DNA from: Candidatus Gastranaerophilales bacterium
GTDB lineage: Bacteria; Cyanobacteriota; Vampirovibrionia; Gastranaerophilales; Gastranaerophilaceae
Assembly: GCA_944323115.1 (NCBI GenBank)
Contig: CALURG010000026.1
Coordinates: 1-47,535, forward strand
Reading direction: 5' to 3'
Length of the DNA: 47,535 nt
The notes beneath the pieces are model-generated. The model was not told the DNA's origin and did not search any database. It saw nothing but the letters and a program-made list of their open reading frames with translations. This document shows, one piece after another, positions 26,925-33,960 of the stretch. Position numbers and translations under genes: made by a program. Each line of letters begins with the position of its first letter. Within the stretch, counting starts at the first letter, position 1.

Positions 26925-28214
26925 TTACTTTTTTAACTTCTCGAACCAGTTTTTAAATATTTTTAATGGTGCTCTTGTCAGTGCAAGAGCATTTGATTCA
27001 ACATCTTTGCTGATTACGGAACCCGCACCGATAGAAGCATTTTCGCCTATATGAGCAGGGGCTACGATAACGGAATTTGAGCCTGTTGACGCACCGTCAT
27101 CTATCACTGTTTGGAATTTTTCTTTTGTTATGTGGTTATAATTTGCTGTGATAGTACCCGCTCCGATGTTTACATTGCTGCCGAGAGAGCTGTCTCCTAT
27201 GTAGCTTAAATGAGAAACATTTGTATGAGCATCAATTTTTGATTTTTTGATTTCGACAAAATTCCCTATTTTTACAAACTCACCGAGTTCAACTCCTCCT
27301 CTGATTCTTGCAAAAGGACCTATTTTGCAATTTTTGCCGATTTTATTTTTACCCTCTATATATGTACAGGGATAAATTATTGTATCAGGTTCAATTTCCG
27401 TTTCGGGAGAAATGTAAGTTGTATCAGGATCAACAATAGTTACACCTTCTGCCAAAAGTTTATCAAGAACTCTTTCTTTCAAAACTTTTGCAGCCTGTGC
27501 CAGTTGTTTTTTTGAATTTATACCAAATGACTCCTCGTTATTTTCCAAAACATAAGATTGTGCTTTCAATCCGTGTTTGATTGTCCACTTAACAATGTCT
27601 GTCAGGTAATATTCATGCTGTGCATTGTCGGATGTCATTTCCAAAAACGACGGAGAAACTTTTTCCCAATTCAAGAGATATCCGCCTGTATTTATTTCCT
27701 TTATTTTTTTCTGTGCATCAAGAGCATCTTTTTCTTCGACAATAGCTTTCAGGTTTCCTTTTTCATCCCTGACTATTCTGCCGTAGTTTGTCGGATCATC
27801 AAAAATTGCAGACATAACAGTCAATGCTGCATCGCTTTTTCTGTGTGCTTCGATAAATTTTTTCAAAGATTCTGCTGTTAAAAGCGGGATATCTCCATTA
27901 AGTATCAAAACATCACCGTCAAAACCTTTTAAATCTTCATAAGCCTGAAAAGCTGCATGGCCCGTGCCAAGCTGCGGAGATTGGAGGCGGCATTTTGCAT
28001 TGTCATAGTTTTTTGTAACATATTCTTCAACAGCTTCCGCCTGATGGCCGACAATAACAATATTTTCTTGAGCCATGCCTGTATTGTTTACAGCATCAAG
28101 TACATAACCCAAAAGCTCCTTATTAAAAATTGTGTGCAAAACTTTTGATTTTTCAGATTTCATTCTTGTACCTTTGCCGGCAGCAAGGATGATTGATTTA
28201 ATTTTTCTTTCCAT
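26925..28214 (-). CDS. glmU: Bifunctional UDP-GlcNAc synthesis enzyme GlmU
   Basis: 429 residues. The N-terminal uridylyltransferase has IILAAGKGTRMKSEKSKVLH, SPQLGTGHAA, LNGDIPLL and NTGGYLLN. The C-terminal left-handed beta-helix acetyltransferase shows hexapeptide repeats with GPFARIRGGVELG, NFVEIKKSKI, THVSH-type NVSHLSYIGDSSLG (catalytic His) and NIGAGTITANYNH. It makes UDP-GlcNAc from GlcN-1-P for peptidoglycan and LPS. Slightly shorter than the usual 450, mainly at the C-terminus, and the usual FIGS segment reads ASTGSNSVIVAP. The promoter region lies in the divergent 433-base gap; a TATAAT on the minus strand about 30 bases upstream is plausible. Confidence 0.97.
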   Translation of the reverse strand: MERKIKSIILAAGKGTRMKSEKSKVLHTIFNKELLGYVLDAVNNTGMAQENIVIVGHQAEAVEEYVTKNYDNAKCRLQSPQLGTGHAAFQAYEDLKGFDGDVLILNGDIPLLTAESLKKFIEAHRKSDAALTVMSAIFDDPTNYGRIVRDEKGNLKAIVEEKDALDAQKKIKEINTGGYLLNWEKVSPSFLEMTSDNAQHEYYLTDIVKWTIKHGLKAQSYVLENNEESFGINSKKQLAQAAKVLKERVLDKLLAEGVTIVDPDTTYISPETEIEPDTIIYPCTYIEGKNKIGKNCKIGPFARIRGGVELGEFVKIGNFVEIKKSKIDAHTNVSHLSYIGDSSLGSNVNIGAGTITANYNHITKEKFQTVIDDGASTGSNSVIVAPAHIGENASIGAGSVISKDVESNALALTRAPLKIFKNWFEKLKK

Positions 28215-28355
28215 AATTCTTAATTACCATTTTTTACCTACTTTAATTATATTAGCAGATAAAAATAAGTATATGAATTTCTTAATATTTCAAGAAGCGA
28301 AGTTTTATGCAGCAAAAAGCTGTCTTTTGTCACCATTTTTTTGAAATAAATTATA

Positions 28356-28364
28356 TGATATAAT
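28356..28364 (+). promoter_or_regulatory. Extended -10 promoter for the structured leader
   Basis: TGA-TATAAT is a perfect -10 with the TGn extension (28356-28364). No good -35 lies at the right distance, as is usual for extended -10 promoters. Transcription would start near 28371. Confidence 0.55.
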
Positions 28365-28370
28365 TTGTTC

Positions 28371-28647
28371 TAGAAAAATTCGTGATAAGGAGCACTCTGC
28401 CGAATAAAAGCTGACTAAAAGTCAGGTTTTATGAGAGGAAGACGTGAACGAATTTTTGGAGTAACACATTGAAAAGGTGAGCAACTGCTGGCTGAGCTCA
28501 GCGAAATCAGACCGGCACGCCGTAGGCAAAACCCTCAGTGCCGCTACGAAGGAAAACGGTGAATTTTCCGTAGTGTCTAATATAAGACAGCCGGCAGCAA
28601 CTGCGACACTGGATTAGACTTTAAAACCGTATTATTTGGGAGAAATT
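28371..28647 (+). ncRNA. Structured 5' leader or riboswitch-like RNA, unassigned
   Basis: The gap 28215-28647 has no gene; its right part is noticeably more GC-rich and full of pairings. Stems: 28406-28415/28421-28430, palindrome GCTGAGCTCAGC (28491-28502), CGGCAC/GTGCCG (28513-28518/28538-28543) and CTAC-GAA-GGAAAA with TTTTCC-GTAG (28544-28573). GTCTAAT/ATTAGAC (28575-28581/28613-28619) encloses GCAG-CAA-CTGC. AGTGTC/GACACT (28572-28577/28605-28610) is an alternative to that outer stem, so a switch is possible. Fragments recall the cobalamin-riboswitch core (GTGCC, GAAGGAAAA, CGGTGAA, GCAACTG), but no B12 box follows, so I do not assign it. It leads directly to the MBL gene's ribosome-binding site. 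Confidence 0.5.
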
Positions 28648-29283
28648 ATGATTATAAAAACCTTTCCTATGGGATTAATTAGAACAAACGCCTATCTTTT
28701 AATTGATGAAAAATCAAAAGAAGCAGCAGTAATTGATCTTGGGGGAGATTTTGAAGTAATAAAAGATGAAATAGAAAAATACCAAGCCAAGCTAAAATTT
28801 ATACTAAATACTCACGGGCATTTTGATCACATCATGGGTGAAAAGGAAGCACAAGAAATTACGGGCTTGCCTGTTTACATACATGAAGAGGATAAATATC
28901 TCGTTGAAAATTTGCCCAAACAGCTTGAAAAGTTTGGTTTTGTTGCTAATGCACAGCCTCCCGAAGACATAAAAACATTCAATCAAAATGATATTTTTAA
29001 ACTGGGAGATTCTGAAATAAGTGTTATACACACGCCGGGCCACACACCCGGAAGTGTATGTTTTTTGACCGGTAAAAATCTGTTCTCCGGAGACACATTA
29101 TTTTATACATCAGTCGGACGAACGGATTTTGAAGGAGGAAGTTTTGCACGTCTCAGCGACTCCATCAAAAAATTATTCACTCTAGATGATGATATCACCG
29201 TATATCCGGGTCATGACACAAAAACAACTATCGGTTACGAAAAAAAATATAATTGCTATTTCGGTTCACAAAGTTCAATATAA
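28648..29283 (+). CDS. MBL-fold hydrolase, glyoxalase II-like
   Basis: 211 residues from the ATG at 28648, with GGGAGA just upstream; an earlier in-frame TTG at 28636 overlaps that site and is rejected. The metallo-beta-lactamase signature THGHFDHIMG supplies the HxHxDH metal ligands. VIHTPGHTPGSVCFL gives the next His, LFSGDTLFYTSVGRTDF the bridging Asp and VYPGHDTKTTIGYEK the last His. This subgroup of short YcbL-like hydrolases includes glyoxalase II homologues that act on thioesters; the substrate is not certain. It is the only gene behind the 277-base structured leader. The glutaredoxin gene converges on it (17-base gap). Confidence 0.92.
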   Translation: MIIKTFPMGLIRTNAYLLIDEKSKEAAVIDLGGDFEVIKDEIEKYQAKLKFILNTHGHFDHIMGEKEAQEITGLPVYIHEEDKYLVENLPKQLEKFGFVANAQPPEDIKTFNQNDIFKLGDSEISVIHTPGHTPGSVCFLTGKNLFSGDTLFYTSVGRTDFEGGSFARLSDSIKKLFTLDDDITVYPGHDTKTTIGYEKKYNCYFGSQSSI

Positions 29284-29300
29284 ATCTTTTGAAAAACATT

Positions 29301-29564
29301 TTATTTTAGATAAGCGTTGAGTTTTCCGTCTTTTACAATTTCTTTTAATTCCGAATATCCGCCGATATGTTTGCCGTTTATAACAATTTGAGGAACCGTA
29401 GCGTATCCGTTTATTTTAAATGTTTGTGCAAGTTTTTTCCGCAGGTTTGCTTCATCGTGCGAAATATCATATTCATTGTAGTCCAAATAATTGTCCGCAA
29501 GAAGCTCCTTTGCTTTTTTACAAAACGGACAAGTCGGTATTGTAAAAATTTCTATATCATTCAT
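29301..29564 (-). CDS. Glutaredoxin (GrxC-like)
   Basis: 87 residues from the ATG at 29564, six bases after AAGGTG; a GTG at 29573 is less likely. It begins DIEIFTIPTCPFCKKAKELL with the dithiol active site CPFC. It continues with the cis-Pro and glutathione-binding elements TVPQIVINGKHIGGYSEL. It reduces protein disulfides with glutathione or an equivalent thiol in the cytoplasm. It converges with the MBL hydrolase, a family that often handles glutathione thioesters, though the two are on opposite strands. Confidence 0.95.
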   Translation of the reverse strand: MNDIEIFTIPTCPFCKKAKELLADNYLDYNEYDISHDEANLRKKLAQTFKINGYATVPQIVINGKHIGGYSELKEIVKDGKLNAYLK

Positions 29565-29635
29565 TTGATTCACCTTTTTTGTAACAGAAATATTATGAAT
29601 CGTAAAAATACAAAATCATTGCCTGAAAGCATAAA

Positions 29636-30049
29636 TTATTTTTTTATAATTTTTTGGAATAATTTGTTGTGAGGAGCATTGTTCCCCATTTTGATAATTT
29701 GTTCCATAGCAAATTTTAGCGGATTTGTTTTTTTGTTGGGGTTCGGGTGTAAAACAGTTTCTTTTACGAGCATGTAATCTTCTTTTGAATTTGCAATGAG
29801 AATGCTTTTTTTAGGACGAAATGTCGAAAATTTTACAAAAGTTTCCTGGTTGCAGTCACTGCCTGTTGTAACAAGAAGTCTTGTTGTCAAAAATGATAAT
29901 TCAATATTCTTTCTTGCTTGGTTCAGTTTTTGAAATTTATTTTTCTCAACAGCGTATTCTGCAATTTGTTTCAATGACTCGCTGTGCCAGAATTTTACGC
30001 CAAAATTCGGGCAATAGGCTTGTTTATGATTGTTGTTATTTATTTTCAT
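29636..30049 (-). CDS. 137-residue hypothetical protein with N-terminal NFG motif
   Basis: An AGGAGA site lies seven bases before the ATG, so translation is well supported. The N-terminus MKINNNNHKQ is Asn-rich and is followed by CPNFGVKF. The rest is basic and helical (FQKLNQARKNIELSFLTTR) with a C-terminal KFAMEQIIKMGNN. There is no signal peptide, membrane helix or recognised domain. From memory, short Asn-rich leaders ending in an N/S-FG motif recur in proteins of gut Melainabacteria; a related SFG occurs here in the HEFTH protein. It is probably a lineage-specific gene. A 400-base gene-poor stretch lies upstream. Confidence 0.7.
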   Translation of the reverse strand: MKINNNNHKQAYCPNFGVKFWHSESLKQIAEYAVEKNKFQKLNQARKNIELSFLTTRLLVTTGSDCNQETFVKFSTFRPKKSILIANSKEDYMLVKETVLHPNPNKKTNPLKFAMEQIIKMGNNAPHNKLFQKIIKK

Positions 30050-30221
30050 TTATTTTCTCCTGTTGAAATTAAAAAAGTTCGTAAAGATTATTTTTTGCTA
30101 TAAACATTAGAAGCGGCCATGATTATACCAAAATGCGTACCAAAATGTATAACTCGTACTTTGCCTAAATCTCAAGCAGAAAATGTAAATCATCATTCTG
30201 GCACTTCAGAATAAAACGCCT

Positions 30222-30242
30222 CCCTCTCCTGTTTAGAGAGGG
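30222..30242. repeat. Perfect hairpin of dispersed-palindrome type
   Basis: CCCTCTC-CTGTTTA-GAGAGGG is a perfect 7-bp hairpin. It lies in the 400-base gap 30050-30449, which has no gene and otherwise shows AT-rich sequence and a weak CATTCTGG...TTCAGAAT pairing just to its left. An extended -10 (TGG-TATAAA, near 30409) close to the right edge may serve the next gene. The hairpin resembles the CCCTCTCC...GGAGAGGG repeats common in bacterial intergenic DNA. Confidence 0.5.
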
Positions 30243-30449
30243 CTGTGATGTGGCTATGAAATTTATTTTAAACATTTTCACTCTCTTTGGGAGCGTAGAG
30301 CAATTTCAAGACAAAGGGCAGGAATGAGAGATGGCAGAAGAAGAACAACTTCTTTAACACCATTTTTGAAAAAAGGATTTTTATATCTGTAGCAACATAA
30401 GGTGTTTTGGTATAAAATAATTTTAAATAGAAAATGTCTTGGAGCAAAA

Positions 30450-31679
30450 GTGCAAAACAGTATTGTTCTAATTACGGATAATCAAAAAATAGCCCAGCAA
30501 ACACTAAAAAAAATAGTTTTGTTGCGTAATTCCGACAATTTTGAAGTTTTGCCGTATGAAAACTGTTTTGACGAAATAAAAAAAAGAAAATCCATTCTTG
30601 TTTTGTATCATTTGAAACCCGAAGAAAAAGAATCGGAAAAGTTTTTAAATTTGCTGCAAAAGCTTAAACAAACAAAAGAGCTTCAATCTTCATCTGTTTG
30701 TCTTATGTATGAAGAAATTGACGAGAATATGTTGTGCAATGCATTTGAAAAAGGTTTGACGGATTTTTTGGATATAAATGCTACAGATTCGGAATACACA
30801 ATCAGGACAATATGGTGTCTTCAGAAAAGAGAAAAACTTTTTGAAACAGAAAAGAATAAAGACATTCTTTCGCAGTTAAAAATTGTAGACAAAAACAATT
30901 ATGTTTACACAGAAAATTACACTTATACAATTTTAAAAGAAGAAAGCAAAAAAAACTGGGGAACTTTTGCCGTTGTTGCTCCGGATATAAATATAAGAAG
31001 CAAAATTTCTCCGCAAATGCTGATGAATATTATAAAAAAGAATGTAAGAACTTCCGACATTCTCGGGTATGCCACTGATTTTAAAATATATCTTTGGTTT
31101 AGAGAGACTGACAAAAAAAATGTTTTAAAAGTTCTGGAAAAAATAAAACTTTCTTTGTCTTTGGATTTCACAATCAGTGCCGGTTATATTGAAACAAAAA
31201 ATATAGCCTTTGACAAAGCAGAAGAATATGCAAACAATGCCCTGTCAAAAGCACTTTTAAAAGGAAACTGTTTTTTGTATGCAAAAGAACCGAAAGAAAA
31301 AGAAGTGGACCTTGAACTAAACGTAAAAAACTTCAAATTACAGAAACAAAATTTTGTAAAAAAACTTGAATCAATACTTTCGCCTCTTTTTTATCAAATA
31401 CAAAAAAGAAATGAAGAAAAACTTTTTGAAACAACAATAAATCAATCTGTAGAAAAAGAAAAAAGTATTTTTACTCTGGAAAATGAAAAAGGAAAAAGCG
31501 TTTTTTCCGTCAGCTATCCCGGATATGCAAAAATTACCATAGAAATTATGCATGATATAAAAGATTCCGAACTCAAAGCGGAAAAACTGTTTTTGGATAC
31601 GGAAGAATTCAGTGAACAAAAAATAGAATATCTGCTTAATTCTTTTATAAAAGACTTTAAAAATTACACAAAATGTTAG
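30450..31679 (+). CDS. Degenerate receiver-GGDEF protein retaining an I-site
   Basis: 409 residues from a GTG at 30450, six bases after GGAG; a TTG at 30402 has no such site. Residues 4-125 fold like a receiver (SIVLITDNQKIAQQ) but lack the phospho-Asp (LVLYHL) and the Lys (FLDIN). Residues 165-290 align without gaps to the GGDEF region of the diguanylate cyclase at 37491-39356. RTSD (200-203) matches RSSD there, while the active-site GGEEM position reads TDFKI (209-213). So catalysis is lost but the RxxD c-di-GMP-binding site is kept, the pattern of known GGDEF-type c-di-GMP receptors. The C-terminal 120 residues are not recognised. The isochorismatase gene follows 11 bases later. Confidence 0.72.
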   Translation: MQNSIVLITDNQKIAQQTLKKIVLLRNSDNFEVLPYENCFDEIKKRKSILVLYHLKPEEKESEKFLNLLQKLKQTKELQSSSVCLMYEEIDENMLCNAFEKGLTDFLDINATDSEYTIRTIWCLQKREKLFETEKNKDILSQLKIVDKNNYVYTENYTYTILKEESKKNWGTFAVVAPDINIRSKISPQMLMNIIKKNVRTSDILGYATDFKIYLWFRETDKKNVLKVLEKIKLSLSLDFTISAGYIETKNIAFDKAEEYANNALSKALLKGNCFLYAKEPKEKEVDLELNVKNFKLQKQNFVKKLESILSPLFYQIQKRNEEKLFETTINQSVEKEKSIFTLENEKGKSVFSVSYPGYAKITIEIMHDIKDSELKAEKLFLDTEEFSEQKIEYLLNSFIKDFKNYTKC

Positions 31680-31690
31680 TTGGAGGAATC

Positions 31691-32236
31691 ATGACTATAG
31701 ATATAAATGCACAAAATTCGGTTTTTTTATTTATTGATTTTCAAGAAAAACTTGTGAATATGCTGAAAAAAAACAAATGTGAGAAAAAAGCGGAAATATT
31801 GGCAAAAACAGCAAGAATATTGAAAATAAAAACTGTTGTTACAGAACAATATCCAAATGGTTTGGGTTTGACAGTGCCTTCTGTAAAATATAATCTCCCC
31901 GAAGATGCAAAATTCTTTGAAAAAACAGATTTTGATGCTTTGAAAACGGAAGGAATTATGGATTTTGCGACCGGCACAAAAAACGTTTTTGTTTTTGGGA
32001 TAGAAACACATATTTGTGTTTTTCAAACAGCACTTTCTCTTTTGGAAAAAGGTTTTGAGGTTTTTGTCGTAAAAGATGCCTGTGCCTCAAGAGAAACGGA
32101 AGAGTTTAAAACAGCAATAAATCTCATGGAAAAAGAAGGTGCAAAAATTGTTACAACAGAGATGGTTTTGTTTGAAATGCTAAAAACGTCAAAACACCCG
32201 AATTTTAAAGAAGTACAATACCTAATAAAAGAATAA
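31691..32236 (+). CDS. Isochorismatase-family cysteine hydrolase
   Basis: 181 residues from the ATG at 31691, preceded by GGAGG. The isochorismatase-like fold is shown by SVFLFIDFQEKLV (catalytic Asp), a conserved Lys in FEKTDFDA and the nucleophile region FGIETHICVFQTALSLLEKG with the catalytic Cys. VVKDACASRETEEF follows. Members hydrolyse amide or ether bonds (nicotinamidase-like, YcaC-like, isochorismatase). Specificity is unknown; lack of a metal-binding DxH motif argues against nicotinamidase. It is co-directional with the degenerate GGDEF gene (11-base gap), probably one operon. Confidence 0.88.
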   Translation: MTIDINAQNSVFLFIDFQEKLVNMLKKNKCEKKAEILAKTARILKIKTVVTEQYPNGLGLTVPSVKYNLPEDAKFFEKTDFDALKTEGIMDFATGTKNVFVFGIETHICVFQTALSLLEKGFEVFVVKDACASRETEEFKTAINLMEKEGAKIVTTEMVLFEMLKTSKHPNFKEVQYLIKE

Positions 32237-32263
32237 TTTGCAGTTTTTGAAAAAAATGTAATC

Positions 32264-32300
32264 CGGCGGTCTATGGAAATTCTACAGGCCGCTGTGTGTT
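32264..32300 (+). terminator. Possible terminator after the isochorismatase-family gene
   Basis: CGGCGGTCTATGG and CTACAGGCCGCTG form a 12-of-13 paired stem (with wobbles) around AAATT. It is followed by an interrupted T-rich stretch (TGTGTTTCTTG). The stem is strong but the T tract is poor. Confidence 0.45.
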
Positions 32301-32360
32301 TCTTGTTGTGAATTATGAAATTTTTAGAGTAAAAATTAAGTTTTTTTTAAAATTAATCAA

Positions 32361-32405
32361 TGTTATAATTGTTATACAAAAATTATAAGTAATTTATAAG
32401 TAATT
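32361..32405 (+). promoter_or_regulatory. glgA promoter and tandem 11-bp repeat
   Basis: TGT-TATAAT (32361-32369) is a perfect extended -10; transcription would start near 32376. Just inside the transcript TATAAGTAATT is repeated head to tail (32384-32394 and 32395-32405), immediately before the ribosome-binding site AGAGGG. The repeat could be an operator or a leader element. Confidence 0.5.
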
Positions 32406-32418
32406 TAGAGGGTTTACT

Positions 32419-33870
32419 ATGAAAATAATGTTTGTATCGGCAGAGGTGGCACCGTTTTCCAAAGTCGGAGGATTGGCTGATGTAGTCGGCAGCCTGCCCA
32501 AAGTTTTGGAAAAAATGGGGCATGAAGTAGCTGTGTTTACACCACTTCACGGCTGTATAGACCAAAGAAAATACAATATTGAAGAAATTCCAAATTCAAA
32601 ATTGACTATAGATTACAGCTACGGCCAGTATTATTTTAATTTAAAAATGGCAAAACTGCCCGGCACAAAAAACGTAAACGTCTTTTTCCTTGACAACAGT
32701 AAGTATTTTGCACCTTTTCATGAAGTTTACCCGAGATATATTGATACAAGATATGAACATGAAAGATTTATTGCTTTTTCGCATGCTTCAATAGAATATG
32801 CAAAACTCTTAAATTTTAAACCTGATATTATTCATTCAAACGACTGGCATACGGCAATGATACCCGTATATATGAAAGTCAATTACAAAAATGACCCTTT
32901 CTTTAAGGATACAAAAAACTTTTTTTCTATTCACAATATTGCTTATCAGGGACAGTGGTTTGATGATGTATTGTATTTTGCACAAATTGACCACAAAGAT
33001 GTTTGGAACTGCTGGGGCTTGGAACATTTTGGCATGCTGAACTGGATGAAAGGTGCGATAAACTACAGTGACAAAGTTATAGTTGTTTCTCCGACTTATG
33101 CAAACGAAATAAAAACATACGAAGGAGGCAAAGGGCTTGATTGGACTTTGAACCATAATGCACATAAACTTTTGGGTATCTTAAACGGCGTAGATTACAC
33201 TGTTTACAACCCGGAAACGGATAAAAATATTGTAAAAAATTACGGTATAAAAGATTTTGAACATAAAGAAGAAAACAAAAAAGCTGTACTAAAAGAATTC
33301 GGACTTCCTTACGAAAAAGAAAAACCGCTGATAGCTGTAGTTTCAAGACTTGTGGAACAAAAAGGATTTGACCTTTTCGGGCCGGTTTGCGAAGAAATGA
33401 AAGGCCTTGATGCACAATTTATAATTCTCGGAACGGGAGCACAGCATTATGAAGATATGTTCAGATATTTAAGTTCGACAAGCTCAAATATAAGAGCAAG
33501 AATTGAATTTGCTGCTTCATTGAGCAATCTGATGTATGCCGGAGCGGATATGTTTTTGATGCCGTCGGCTTTTGAACCTTGCGGTTTGAGCCAGCTTATT
33601 GCTCTAAAATACGGTACAATTCCTATAGTCAGGGCAACGGGCGGTCTTGAAGATACAATTATCGGTTATCCGATGGATAAAGGAGACGGCTTTAAGTTTT
33701 GGAATTACAGTCCGTATGCCATGATGGACTGCCTAAGATATTCTATTGATATTTATAAAGATAAAAAAGATTGGAAACAGCTTATAAAAAATGCTATGAG
33801 TGCTGATTTCAGCTGGGATAGAAGTGCACAGGCTTATGTTGATGCATATAAAGAAGCAGCCGGTTTGTAG
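32419..33870 (+). CDS. glgA: Glycogen synthase (GT5)
   Basis: 483 residues, the usual bacterial/plant-type length. KVGGLADVVGSLPKVL near the N-terminus is the ADP-glucose-binding KxGGL motif. HSNDWHTAMIPVY, FSIHNIAYQGQW, GILNGVDYTVYNP and VSRLVEQKGFDL follow. MPSAFEPCGLSQLIALKYGT carries the C-terminal catalytic Glu, and RATGGLEDTI follows. It elongates alpha-1,4-glucan from ADP-glucose. Its expected partner, a branching enzyme, is the GH57 gene at 44624-46348, about 11 kb away on the other strand; glgC and glgP are not in the window. It has its own promoter. Confidence 0.98.
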   Translation: MKIMFVSAEVAPFSKVGGLADVVGSLPKVLEKMGHEVAVFTPLHGCIDQRKYNIEEIPNSKLTIDYSYGQYYFNLKMAKLPGTKNVNVFFLDNSKYFAPFHEVYPRYIDTRYEHERFIAFSHASIEYAKLLNFKPDIIHSNDWHTAMIPVYMKVNYKNDPFFKDTKNFFSIHNIAYQGQWFDDVLYFAQIDHKDVWNCWGLEHFGMLNWMKGAINYSDKVIVVSPTYANEIKTYEGGKGLDWTLNHNAHKLLGILNGVDYTVYNPETDKNIVKNYGIKDFEHKEENKKAVLKEFGLPYEKEKPLIAVVSRLVEQKGFDLFGPVCEEMKGLDAQFIILGTGAQHYEDMFRYLSSTSSNIRARIEFAASLSNLMYAGADMFLMPSAFEPCGLSQLIALKYGTIPIVRATGGLEDTIIGYPMDKGDGFKFWNYSPYAMMDCLRYSIDIYKDKKDWKQLIKNAMSADFSWDRSAQAYVDAYKEAAGL

Positions 33871-33900
33871 ATTGTCAAAAAGGCTTAATGTAACAAAACA

Positions 33901-33929
33901 TTGCAAACAGCTTTGTTTCCCGTTATTAT
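33901..33929 (+). promoter_or_regulatory. Promoter of the CDF-CBS fusion gene
   Basis: TTGCAA (33901-33906), a 17-base spacer and TATTAT (33924-33929); the start would be near 33936, 25 bases before the ATG. AAGGA serves as the ribosome-binding site. Confidence 0.5.
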
Positions 33930-33960
33930 ATAGGTAGTTTAAAACCAATAAGGATTTAGA

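Noticed and set aside
28371-28647. Cobalamin riboswitch
   Set aside because: Several core-like fragments are present but GGGAA is altered and the conserved B12 box is absent downstream; the gene it precedes has no B12 link. Left as unassigned pending a covariance-model search.
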